Shown here piece by piece: positions 6,199 through 12,350 of a stretch of DNA of 12,350 nt. A program made the translations under genes and the position numbers. The notes under the pieces were generated by a model that saw only the letters and a program-made list of their open reading frames with translations, was not told the DNA's origin and did no database searches. The DNA comes from an uncultured Bacteroides sp. (GTDB lineage: Bacteria > Bacteroidota > Bacteroidia > Bacteroidales > UBA11471): NCBI GenBank assembly GCA_905210875.1, contig CAJLYN010000046.1, forward strand, positions 1-12,350, given 5' to 3'. Numbering within the stretch: the stretch's first letter is position 1; each line of letters begins with the position of its first letter.

Positions 6199-8457
6199 AT
6201 GATAAGAAATATCTTTTCCCTCCTTTTCTTTTTTGTCTTTACGATAGGGATTGCATGGGCTTATGATTTCAAAAGCAACGGAATATATTATGCCTTGAAA
6301 AGCAGGTCCCATATGTCGGTTGCGGAGGTGGTTGCACCACCGTCGGCTGGCGATTATCGGGACGAAATGATGATTCCTGCCACTGTCTCTTATGAGGGTA
6401 AGAGTTATCGGGTATCGTCGATAGCCAAACGGGCTTTCATGGGCTGTGAGTCGCTCACCTCGCTTACAGTACCGGCCTCAGTGGTTGAAATCGGAGATTC
6501 GGCCTTTTTTGCTTGTTCCGCCCTCAAATATTTGGTGTTGGAAGATGGTGACAAACCGCTTCGTGTGGGCTGCAACAGTTATCAAGGCATTGCGGCCGGA
6601 CAGGCCATCTTCAACGATTGTCCGCTCGAAACTCTTTATCTCGGTAGGGAGTTGCAGTATGAAGGCGGATTCTTCTACGGCTATTCGCCATTTTACAAAA
6701 AGAAGCATCTCTCGCTGGTCATCGTCGGCGATGGCGTACGACGGTTGGAAAACCGGGCTTTCTACGGTTGTGAGGATTTAACGTCGATAACCCTTGGCGG
6801 TAAGCTCTCTGCCATCGGAAACTATGCTTTTTACGGCTGTAAGTCATTGCGTGAACTGGTGATAAAAGAGGGCGATGCACCCCTTGCTATCGGGACGAAC
6901 GGTACGGGAAAGAATCTTTTCTCCGATGCTCCGCTCGAAATACTCTATTTGGGGCGCGACTTGAAATATCCCGAGAGTGTGGGGCATCTCTATAATCCGT
7001 TTTTTCAGAAGGCGAGCCTGAGCATGGTTACGGTGGGCGAGGCGGCAAAGGCGATTCCCGCTTCGGCCTTTCAGGGGTGCAGTAATATCGTGTCGTTTAC
7101 GGTGGGAAGCCGGGTCGAACGTATCGGCGATTATGCCTTCTCTGGCTGTACTTCACTGCGCGAACTTTATTTCAAAGATGCTGAGGCGCCTTTGCTGCTG
7201 GGGGTAAACCGGCATACAACATCGAGTAAAGGCGAAGCACTGTTCTACGATTGCCCCATCGAGACTTTGTATCTGGGGCGCACGCTCGACTATTCGACCA
7301 GTTATTTCGACGGTTATGCCCCCTTCTACGACCGTACGGCGCTGCATACGGTTGTGGTGGGCGAAACGGTTGTCTCACTGGGCGACCGTCTCTTCTTCGG
7401 TTGTCGTTCTTTGACACGTATCACCGTTGGTGGTTCGGTCGAGTTTATTGGCAACTATGTGTTCCGGGAGTGTGAGGCACTCACCGACGTGGTGTTCCGT
7501 GATGGGGAATTGCCCTTATACGTGGGATATAACAAGTTCTCTTCCGACGGAATAGGCGAATCGCTTTTCTCCGATTCTCGGTTGCAAACGCTCTACTTGG
7601 GACGCACCTTGTCGTATAACATGAGCAGTTTCTATGGCTATTCGCCTTTTTATCAGCAGACACACCTCTCGTCGGTCACACTGAGTGATTATGTTCATAT
7701 TTTACCATCCAATCTGTTTTACGGGTGCAGTGCTATCAGTGAACTATCTATTCCCGGATCAGTATTGGAGATAGGGAATGCGGCTCTGTCTGACTGTACG
7801 GCATTGAAACGGGTGGAATTTAAAGATGGCACAGAACCTTTATTGCTGGGATACAGTCTCTTCTCTGAGGCAGGCGGAAAAAATCTTTTTTGTGACACCC
7901 CTGTTGAAACACTCTATTTGGGACGCGATTTGCAATATCTATCTGGCGAAGCCTATGGTATAGCCCCATTTGCTGGTGTAATGACCTTAAAGCGCGTTGA
8001 TGTGGGACCTCTTGTGGGGCGAGTTCCCGATGATTTGTTCCGCAACTGTACCCGGCTCGAAACCGTTGTGGTGGGCGGAAATGTTGAGACCATTGGAAAT
8101 CGGGTTTTTCAAGGGTGCAGTGCGCTGGTACATATCATATTTCAGGACGGTTCCCGTCCGCTTATCGTGGGATATAATCTGTATGAGCCATCAGGAGTGG
8201 GCCGTTCTCTCTTTTATGACAATCCCCTGACGACGCTCTATCTCGGTCGCGAGTTGCGCTATTCCGATACCATCTATTATGGCTATTCGCCGTTCTATCG
8301 GAAGGAGACATTGTCTGACGTAACTCTCGGTCCGACAGTTACGGCCGTAGGTAACCGATTGTTTTACGGTTGTGCCAGGTTGAAAGATTTAACGGTGCAG
8401 GGAACCCTCTCTCACGTTGGGAGTTATGCCTTTTACGGTTGTCCGGCACAGCCATAA
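6199..8457 (+). CDS. Secreted BspA-like leucine-rich-repeat protein with six supra-repeats
   Basis: The 752-aa product has a Sec signal peptide (MIRN, then a very hydrophobic segment, cleavage near IAWA at residue 21) and a mature start YDFKSNGIYYAL, typical of BspA-family proteins of Bacteroidales. The rest is LRR_5/treponemal-type repeats (pattern T-V-x-x-x-V-x-x-I-G-x-x-A-F-x-G-C-x-x-L). They are arranged in a higher-order unit: two such LRRs, a PLxxGxN turn, a loop ending in an acidic segment, then LYLGRxLxY and YGYSPFY. The YLGR motif falls at residues 147, 250, 358, 466, 573 and 681, so the unit is 103-108 residues. No T9SS C-terminal domain, Ig-like domain or anchor is seen; the protein stops abruptly after the last AFYGC. 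BspA itself binds fibronectin and fibrinogen, but binding by this protein is only a guess. A probable promoter lies at 6091-6098; a second LRR gene follows after 71 nt. Confidence 0.9.
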   Translation: MIRNIFSLLFFFVFTIGIAWAYDFKSNGIYYALKSRSHMSVAEVVAPPSAGDYRDEMMIPATVSYEGKSYRVSSIAKRAFMGCESLTSLTVPASVVEIGDSAFFACSALKYLVLEDGDKPLRVGCNSYQGIAAGQAIFNDCPLETLYLGRELQYEGGFFYGYSPFYKKKHLSLVIVGDGVRRLENRAFYGCEDLTSITLGGKLSAIGNYAFYGCKSLRELVIKEGDAPLAIGTNGTGKNLFSDAPLEILYLGRDLKYPESVGHLYNPFFQKASLSMVTVGEAAKAIPASAFQGCSNIVSFTVGSRVERIGDYAFSGCTSLRELYFKDAEAPLLLGVNRHTTSSKGEALFYDCPIETLYLGRTLDYSTSYFDGYAPFYDRTALHTVVVGETVVSLGDRLFFGCRSLTRITVGGSVEFIGNYVFRECEALTDVVFRDGELPLYVGYNKFSSDGIGESLFSDSRLQTLYLGRTLSYNMSSFYGYSPFYQQTHLSSVTLSDYVHILPSNLFYGCSAISELSIPGSVLEIGNAALSDCTALKRVEFKDGTEPLLLGYSLFSEAGGKNLFCDTPVETLYLGRDLQYLSGEAYGIAPFAGVMTLKRVDVGPLVGRVPDDLFRNCTRLETVVVGGNVETIGNRVFQGCSALVHIIFQDGSRPLIVGYNLYEPSGVGRSLFYDNPLTTLYLGRELRYSDTIYYGYSPFYRKETLSDVTLGPTVTAVGNRLFYGCARLKDLTVQGTLSHVGSYAFYGCPAQP

Positions 8458-8528
8458 AGCATTATATAAATTAAACTTTTCATCGTCTTTTCTTGTTTGT
8501 GTAGAACAATCACTAAATAAGAAAAGAA

Positions 8529-9590
8529 ATGAAACGTATTTTTATTATTGCCTTGTCTTTCTTGGGCTGTTGTGCGGTACTTACGGCACAGAACTATAAC
8601 AAAAAAGAGGTGAAGAGTTTGCAGGAGTTTCTGAATCAAACCTCTTCCAAAGAAAAACCCAACTATGCCTTGTTCAAACGGACCAATATCAACGACCCTT
8701 CGACTTGGGAGGGGGTGACATGGGAAAACGGTCATGTTACCGTTATCGATTGGCGTGGACGAGGATTGGCCGGAGCGTTGTCGGTCGATAACTTTTCACA
8801 ATTACAGCGAGTCGATGTAACAGCTAATCAGCTCACCTCATTCTCTGCAGCAAAATGCAGTGCATTGGTATCGATAGAGGTGGGGAAAAACAAGTTGGCA
8901 TCGCTCAACCTGACCGGTTGTACGGCTCTGCGCACATTGAACTGTTTCAAAAACCGTCTTACCGACATTGATCTTTCTTCGTCGATGGGTATCATGACTC
9001 TCAATTGTGCCGACAATCTCTTTGTCGAACTTTCGGTGGCTCATGCCGACTCGTTGACCTCCCTCAATGTGCAGGGGTGCCACCTCGAATGGCTATCGGT
9101 CGACAGTTGTTCCCGACTCAAAAATCTCTATTGTGGATACAATCGCATCGCGGAGTTACATCTCATCGATGTTCCCGCTCTTGAAACGTTGAACATGGAC
9201 AATAACGATATTGCACAATTTTATGTTTCGGGACAATCCAATCTCTATTATTTCTCATGTAGTGGCAATAATATGACGGTATTGAAAATGAATAATTGTG
9301 AATCGCTTTCTACTGTCGACTGTTCCGATAATAATCTTTCGTCGCTCGATTTCTCGGGTTCGGCCAATCTGACAACTGTCAATTGTTCCAATAATAACCT
9401 CACCCGTCTCGATTTGAGCAATCTGCAAATGTTGCAGAATGTCGATTGCAGTCAAAATCAGCTCAGCCTCATCGACGTGTCGTATTGTCCCAATCTTATG
9501 ACACTCAATTTCAGAGGAAATCCGTTGGTAACTTTATACACAATGGGCGACTACAATCTGCGTATGATTTCGGGTGTATGGAGTTATTAA
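8529..9590 (+). CDS. Secreted leucine-rich-repeat protein, twelve exact 21-residue repeats with a Cys ladder
   Basis: The 353-aa product has a signal peptide MKRIFIIALSFLGCCAVLTA, cleaved most likely after residue 20. A lipobox at Cys14 is poor because the -3 residue is Phe. Residues 22-91 form an N-terminal cap containing WEGVTWENGHVTVIDW and GLAG, resembling the LRR cap W-x-G-V. Residues 92-343 are twelve consecutive repeats of exactly 21 residues with no insertion (LxxLxCxxNxLxxLDLSxCxx), and a 10-residue tail ends the protein. Position 6 of the repeat, normally buried, is Cys in seven of twelve units. The class is distinct from the BspA-type repeats next door. There is no sorting domain or membrane anchor. 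The gene is 71 nt after the BspA-like gene, possibly on the same transcript since no terminator is seen between them. The ligand is unknown. Confidence 0.9.
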   Translation: MKRIFIIALSFLGCCAVLTAQNYNKKEVKSLQEFLNQTSSKEKPNYALFKRTNINDPSTWEGVTWENGHVTVIDWRGRGLAGALSVDNFSQLQRVDVTANQLTSFSAAKCSALVSIEVGKNKLASLNLTGCTALRTLNCFKNRLTDIDLSSSMGIMTLNCADNLFVELSVAHADSLTSLNVQGCHLEWLSVDSCSRLKNLYCGYNRIAELHLIDVPALETLNMDNNDIAQFYVSGQSNLYYFSCSGNNMTVLKMNNCESLSTVDCSDNNLSSLDFSGSANLTTVNCSNNNLTRLDLSNLQMLQNVDCSQNQLSLIDVSYCPNLMTLNFRGNPLVTLYTMGDYNLRMISGVWSY

Positions 9591-9639
9591 GCTATTGGAT
9601 AGCGGGAGAATAGGGTGAAAGGAGTTTATTCCGCTATTC

Positions 9640-9675
9640 AAAAAGACGGGCCGTTCCATTTTGGAACGGCCCGTC
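9640..9675 (-). terminator. Strong intrinsic terminator of pgk
   Basis: A 13-bp perfect G/C-rich stem (GACGGGCCGTTCC at 9645-9657 with its complement at 9663-9675) encloses a 5-nt loop. Read on the minus strand it is followed by five T residues (complement of 9640-9644), 26 nt after the pgk stop. On the plus strand no T-run follows, but the same stem could still slow transcription coming from the LRR gene in this convergent junction. Confidence 0.9.
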
Positions 9676-9701
9676 GCATATTTGTGGAAGAAAAGTTGTT
9701 G

Positions 9702-10961
9702 TTATCCGCGGATGGCTTTGATACCGGGGAGTTCGCGACCCTCGATGCATTCGAGCAGAGCACCGCCACCGGTCGATACATAACTTACCTTGTCGGCCAT
9801 ATCGAACTTGTTGATGCAGGCAACCGAGTCGCCACCACCGATGAGCGAGAAGGCTCCGGCAGCCGTAGCTTCTACGATAGCTTGTGCAATGGCACGCGAG
9901 CCGGCTTCGAAGTTGGGGAACTCAAATACACCGGCAGGACCGTTCCACAGAATGGTCTTCGACGATTTGATGACTTCGGCCAGTTTCTTTGCCGATTCAG
10001 GACCGAGGTCGAGACCCATCCAGTTGTCGGGTATCTCATTGTTTTTGCATACTTTGGTGTGAGCGTCGTTGGAGAAACTGTCGGCAATGATACAGTCGGT
10101 AGGCAATACGAGGTTAACACCCAGCTCTTTGGCTTTCTTCATGATGTTGAGAGCGGTTTCAAGCATATCGTCTTCACACAGCGAGGTGCCGATTTTTCCA
10201 CCCATGGCTTTGGCGAATGTATAGGCCATGCCACCGCAGATGATGAGGTTGTCGACTTTGTTCAACAGATTCTCGATGATGGTGATTTTCGACGAAACCT
10301 TGGAGCCACCGATGATAGCTGTTACGGGGCGTACCGGGTTTTTCATCACTTTCTCTACGGCTTCTACCTCTTTCTGCATCAGATAGCCGAACATTTTGTT
10401 CTCGGGCGAGAAATAGTCGGCAATGAGAGCCGTTGATGCGTGAGCACGGTGGGCGGTACCGAAAGCATCGTTTACATAGACGTCGGCCAAGTCGGCAAGA
10501 TTCTTTGTGAATACCTTTTGGCTCTCTTTGACGGCTTTCTTGGCTGCGGCCTTTTCTTCGTCGCTGGCATCTTCGGCGAGACCTCTGGGTTTGCCCTCTT
10601 CTTCGGCATAAAAGCGGAGATTCTCAAGTACAAGAACTTCGCCCGGTTTCAGTTCGGCAACAGCGGCTTTTACAGCGTCGCCCTGGCAATCATTGACAAA
10701 TTTAACGGGTTGTCCCAGCAACTCTGAGAGGTGTTTTACGATATGACGGAGAGAAAATTTATCATCCGGTCCTTTGGGACGGCCCAGGTGTGAACCTATA
10801 ATGACGCTGCCACCGTCGGCCAGAATCTTTTTCAGCGTAGGCAAGGCTGCGCGCATACGGGTATCGTCGGTGATATTCAAGTTCTCATCAAGAGGTACGT
10901 TGAAATCGACACGAACAAACGCCTTTTTACCGGCGAAATTGAAATTGTCAAGTGTTTGCAT
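9702..10961 (-). CDS. pgk: Phosphoglycerate kinase
   Basis: Catalyses the reversible transfer of phosphate from 1,3-bisphosphoglycerate to ADP in glycolysis, in the cytosol. The product is 419 aa, complete and within the normal bacterial range. The N-terminal substrate domain has RVDFNVPLD (residues 17-25), the SHLGRPKG loop (57-64), the ENLRF segment and [13 protein letters not shown] (164-176). The C-terminal nucleotide domain has [18 protein letters not shown] and the GGGDS phosphate loop (375-379). The ATG at 10961 gives the family's usual start just before the first strand. It has its own TAnnTTTG box 39 nt upstream and a strong terminator downstream, so it is probably a monocistronic unit, convergent with the LRR gene. 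Confidence 0.97.
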   Translation of the reverse strand: MQTLDNFNFAGKKAFVRVDFNVPLDENLNITDDTRMRAALPTLKKILADGGSVIIGSHLGRPKGPDDKFSLRHIVKHLSELLGQPVKFVNDCQGDAVKAAVAELKPGEVLVLENLRFYAEEEGKPRGLAEDASDEEKAAAKKAVKESQKVFTKNLADLADVYVNDAFGTAHRAHASTALIADYFSPENKMFGYLMQKEVEAVEKVMKNPVRPVTAIIGGSKVSSKITIIENLLNKVDNLIICGGMAYTFAKAMGGKIGTSLCEDDMLETALNIMKKAKELGVNLVLPTDCIIADSFSNDAHTKVCKNNEIPDNWMGLDLGPESAKKLAEVIKSSKTILWNGPAGVFEFPNFEAGSRAIAQAIVEATAAGAFSLIGGGDSVACINKFDMADKVSYVSTGGGALLECIEGRELPGIKAIRG

Positions 10962-10999
10962 ATCTATTCGTTTTTAAAAGGATTCTTTTATTTTCACTG

Positions 11000-11007
11000 C
11001 AAAAATA
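11000..11007 (-). promoter_or_regulatory. Probable -7 element of the pgk promoter
   Basis: On the minus strand this reads TATTTTTG, a full match to TAnnTTTG, 39 nt before the pgk ATG. The surrounding 129-nt gap to pyrF is strongly A/T-rich. No clear -33 TTTG is found at the standard distance. Confidence 0.45.
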
Positions 11008-11090
11008 GAAAATGTTTTTTGTTTGTGCTTATATATTTAATTAAAACAACGGTCTGTTTTTAACAAATTTAGCACGACGGGATACTCTTT

Positions 11091-11921
11091 CTATATCAAC
11101 CCTTTTTGAGCCAATAATGTTTCCATTTCCTGTTGGATTTTTTTGGCTTCGCTGCATGCTGCCCCGGCAAAGGCCTCGCTCTTGTCGGCATAGATAATGC
11201 CGCGTGAGGAGTTCACCAGCAGACCGCAGTGGTCGTTCATGCCATATTGGGCCACCTCTTGCAGGCTGCCGCCCTGGGCTCCTACGCCGGGTACCAGCAG
11301 GAAGTGGTTGGGAACAATGCGGCGCACATCGGTAAAGAGTTTGCCTTGTGTGGCACCCACGACAAACATCAGTTGGTCGTCGGTAGCCCATGTCTGTGTA
11401 ACGCGCAGCACCTTCTCAAAGAGGCGTTCGCCTTGTGCGTCGGTGGTAAACTGGAAGTCTTGCGACCCCTTGTTCGAGGTCAGTCCCAGCACGATGACCC
11501 AGTGGCCCTCGTAGTTGAGGAAGGGCTTCACGCTGTCTTCGCCCATATAGGGAGCCACCGTTACGGCGTCGATGTCGAGGTGCTCGAAGAAGCTGCGGGC
11601 ATACATTTCCGAGGTATTGCCTATGTCGCCGCGTTTGGCATCGGCGATGATGAACTGGTCGGGGTAATTCTCTTTGAGGTAACGGACGGTTTTTTCAAAG
11701 GCTTTCCACCCTTCGAGTCCGAGGCTCTCGTAGAAGGCAAGGTTGGGCTTGTAGGCTACGCACAAGTCGGCCGTAGCGTCGATAATGGCTTTGTTGAAGG
11801 CGAAGATGGGATCTTCTTCCGTCAAGAGATGTTGCGGAATTTTCTTGATGTCGGTATCGAGACCTACGCAGAGGAAAGATTTCTTGCGACGGATATTTTC
11901 AAAAAGTTGTTGCTTGTTCAT
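11091..11921 (-). CDS. pyrF: Orotidine 5'-phosphate decarboxylase (long, group 2 type)
   Basis: Converts OMP to UMP, the last step of de novo pyrimidine synthesis. The 276-aa length fits the longer PyrF class (about 270 aa) rather than the 230-245-aa E. coli type. It is a TIM barrel with [14 protein letters not shown] near the N-terminus, [13 protein letters not shown] (residues 56-68), the catalytic [10 protein letters not shown] with Lys96, and a phosphate-binding end [10 protein letters not shown] followed by NSSRGIIYA. The ATG at 11921 is 22 nt after the prfA stop, so the two are very likely co-transcribed. The gene ends with TAG, showing that TAG is used as an ordinary stop in this genome. 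Confidence 0.96.
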   Translation of the reverse strand: MNKQQLFENIRRKKSFLCVGLDTDIKKIPQHLLTEEDPIFAFNKAIIDATADLCVAYKPNLAFYESLGLEGWKAFEKTVRYLKENYPDQFIIADAKRGDIGNTSEMYARSFFEHLDIDAVTVAPYMGEDSVKPFLNYEGHWVIVLGLTSNKGSQDFQFTTDAQGERLFEKVLRVTQTWATDDQLMFVVGATQGKLFTDVRRIVPNHFLLVPGVGAQGGSLQEVAQYGMNDHCGLLVNSSRGIIYADKSEAFAGAACSEAKKIQQEMETLLAQKGLI

Positions 11922-11943
11922 CTTGGAGTATGTTTAGAGCATG

Positions 11944-12350
11944 TTACATTTCACTTTCTTTCAGGCGTTCGGCATTCTCGGCCACGATGAGGTGGTCGAT
12001 GCAGTCTTGTATGTCTCCGTCCATGAAGGCTGAGAGGTTGTAGATGGTGTAGTTGATGCGGTGGTCGGTGATGCGTCCCTGCGGATAGTTGTAGGTGCGT
12101 ATCTTGGCCGAGCGGTCGCCGGTCGATACCATCGTCTTGCGTTTGCTGGCGATGTCGTCGATGTATTTCTGGTGTTCCTTGTCGTAGATAAAGGTGCGGA
12201 GACGGGAGAGGGCACGCTCCTTGTTTTTGGGCTGGTCGCGGGTTTCGGTACACTCGATGAGAATCTCTTCGACTTCGCCCGTGTTGGGATTTTTCCAGTT
12301 GTAGCGCAGGCGCACGCCCGACTCTACCTTGTTGACGTTCTGTCCGCCGG
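11944..12350 (-). CDS. prfA: Peptide chain release factor 1, C-terminal part (5' end outside the window)
   Basis: RF1 reads UAA and UAG stop codons and triggers peptidyl-tRNA hydrolysis. The frame is open to the window edge; 134 residues before the TAA at 11944-11946 are visible. The first three complete codons (12348-12340) are Gly-Gly-Gln, the catalytic GGQ motif that enters the peptidyl transferase centre, followed by NVNKVESGVRLRY. The RF1-specific segment IRTYNYPQGRITDHRINYT and the closing DHLIVAENAERL distinguish it from RF2. The GTG at 12315 is internal and is not the start. The codon-recognition domain with the PxT motif is outside the window. pyrF follows after 22 nt on the same strand. 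Confidence 0.95.
   Translation of the reverse strand, partial: GGQNVNKVESGVRLRYNWKNPNTGEVEEILIECTETRDQPKNKERALSRLRTFIYDKEHQKYIDDIASKRKTMVSTGDRSAKIRTYNYPQGRITDHRINYTIYNLSAFMDGDIQDCIDHLIVAENAERLKESEM

Noticed and set aside
6640..8300. BspA supra-repeats as a phase-variation or recombination cassette
   Set aside because: The copies are well diverged at the nucleotide level with no long identical tracts, so slippage or frequent recombination is not supported.
9599..9637. Inverted repeat ATAGCGG ... CCGCTAT after the LRR gene
   Set aside because: Seven pairs around a 25-nt loop with no T-run on the plus strand; much weaker than the adjacent pgk terminator and could be chance.
9615..10436. Long open frame (273 codons) on the plus strand opposite pgk
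   Set aside because: It is antisense to a full-length, well-conserved pgk and its translation shows no family resemblance; it is a shadow of pgk codon usage.
11229..11990. 253-codon plus-strand open frame opposite pyrF
   Set aside because: Shadow of pyrF; pyrF carries the DAKRGDI active site and full family length.

Overview
The window looks like a chromosomal segment from a member of the order Bacteroidales (Bacteroidota). Three lines of evidence support this. A Bacteroidota-specific DUF4290 gene sits between tsaB and murA. There are BspA-type and Cys-containing leucine-rich-repeat proteins and an outer-membrane barrel plus S41 lipoprotein pair. Several gene starts are preceded by the TAnnTTTG -7 element used by the Bacteroidota primary sigma factor. 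The genus cannot be fixed from the sequence.

Layout. (1) Positions 3-3636, plus strand, housekeeping: the 3' end of an O6-methylguanine-DNA methyltransferase gene, then a tight run tsaB - DUF4290 - murA - rimM (tRNA t6A modification, unknown function, first committed step of peptidoglycan synthesis, 16S rRNA maturation). A hairpin with a T-run between DUF4290 and murA may split this run into two expression levels. (2) Positions 3784-3912: tRNA-Ser(GGA) followed by a 40-bp perfect palindrome that serves as its likely terminator. (3) Positions 3989-5952: an accessory pair, an outer-membrane beta-barrel gene whose stop codon overlaps (ATGA) the start of an S41 peptidase lipoprotein gene. The peptidase reading frame is broken by one in-frame TAG just after the lipoprotein signal; the rest of the frame is intact. 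(4) Positions 6199-9590: two secreted leucine-rich-repeat proteins of different LRR classes, the first (752 aa) built from six supra-repeats of 103-108 residues, the second (353 aa) from twelve gap-free 21-residue repeats. (5) Positions 9640-12350, minus strand: prfA (3' part, from the GGQ motif onward) - pyrF, then pgk behind its own promoter. A strong terminator follows pgk, in the convergent junction with the second LRR gene.

The housekeeping blocks are ordinary. The middle 5.6 kb encodes only exported or envelope proteins and is the accessory part. I see no integrase, transposase, CRISPR array, toxin-antitoxin pair or obvious defence or biosynthetic system, and I do not claim a new system. 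The points most worth checking are the nonsense codon in the S41 lipoprotein gene, the Asp in place of the usual Cys in MurA, the architecture of the two LRR proteins, and the translationally overlapped barrel/peptidase pair. No intergenic stretch exceeds 300 bases; the longest (5953-6198) holds a promoter-like element and a leader hairpin.
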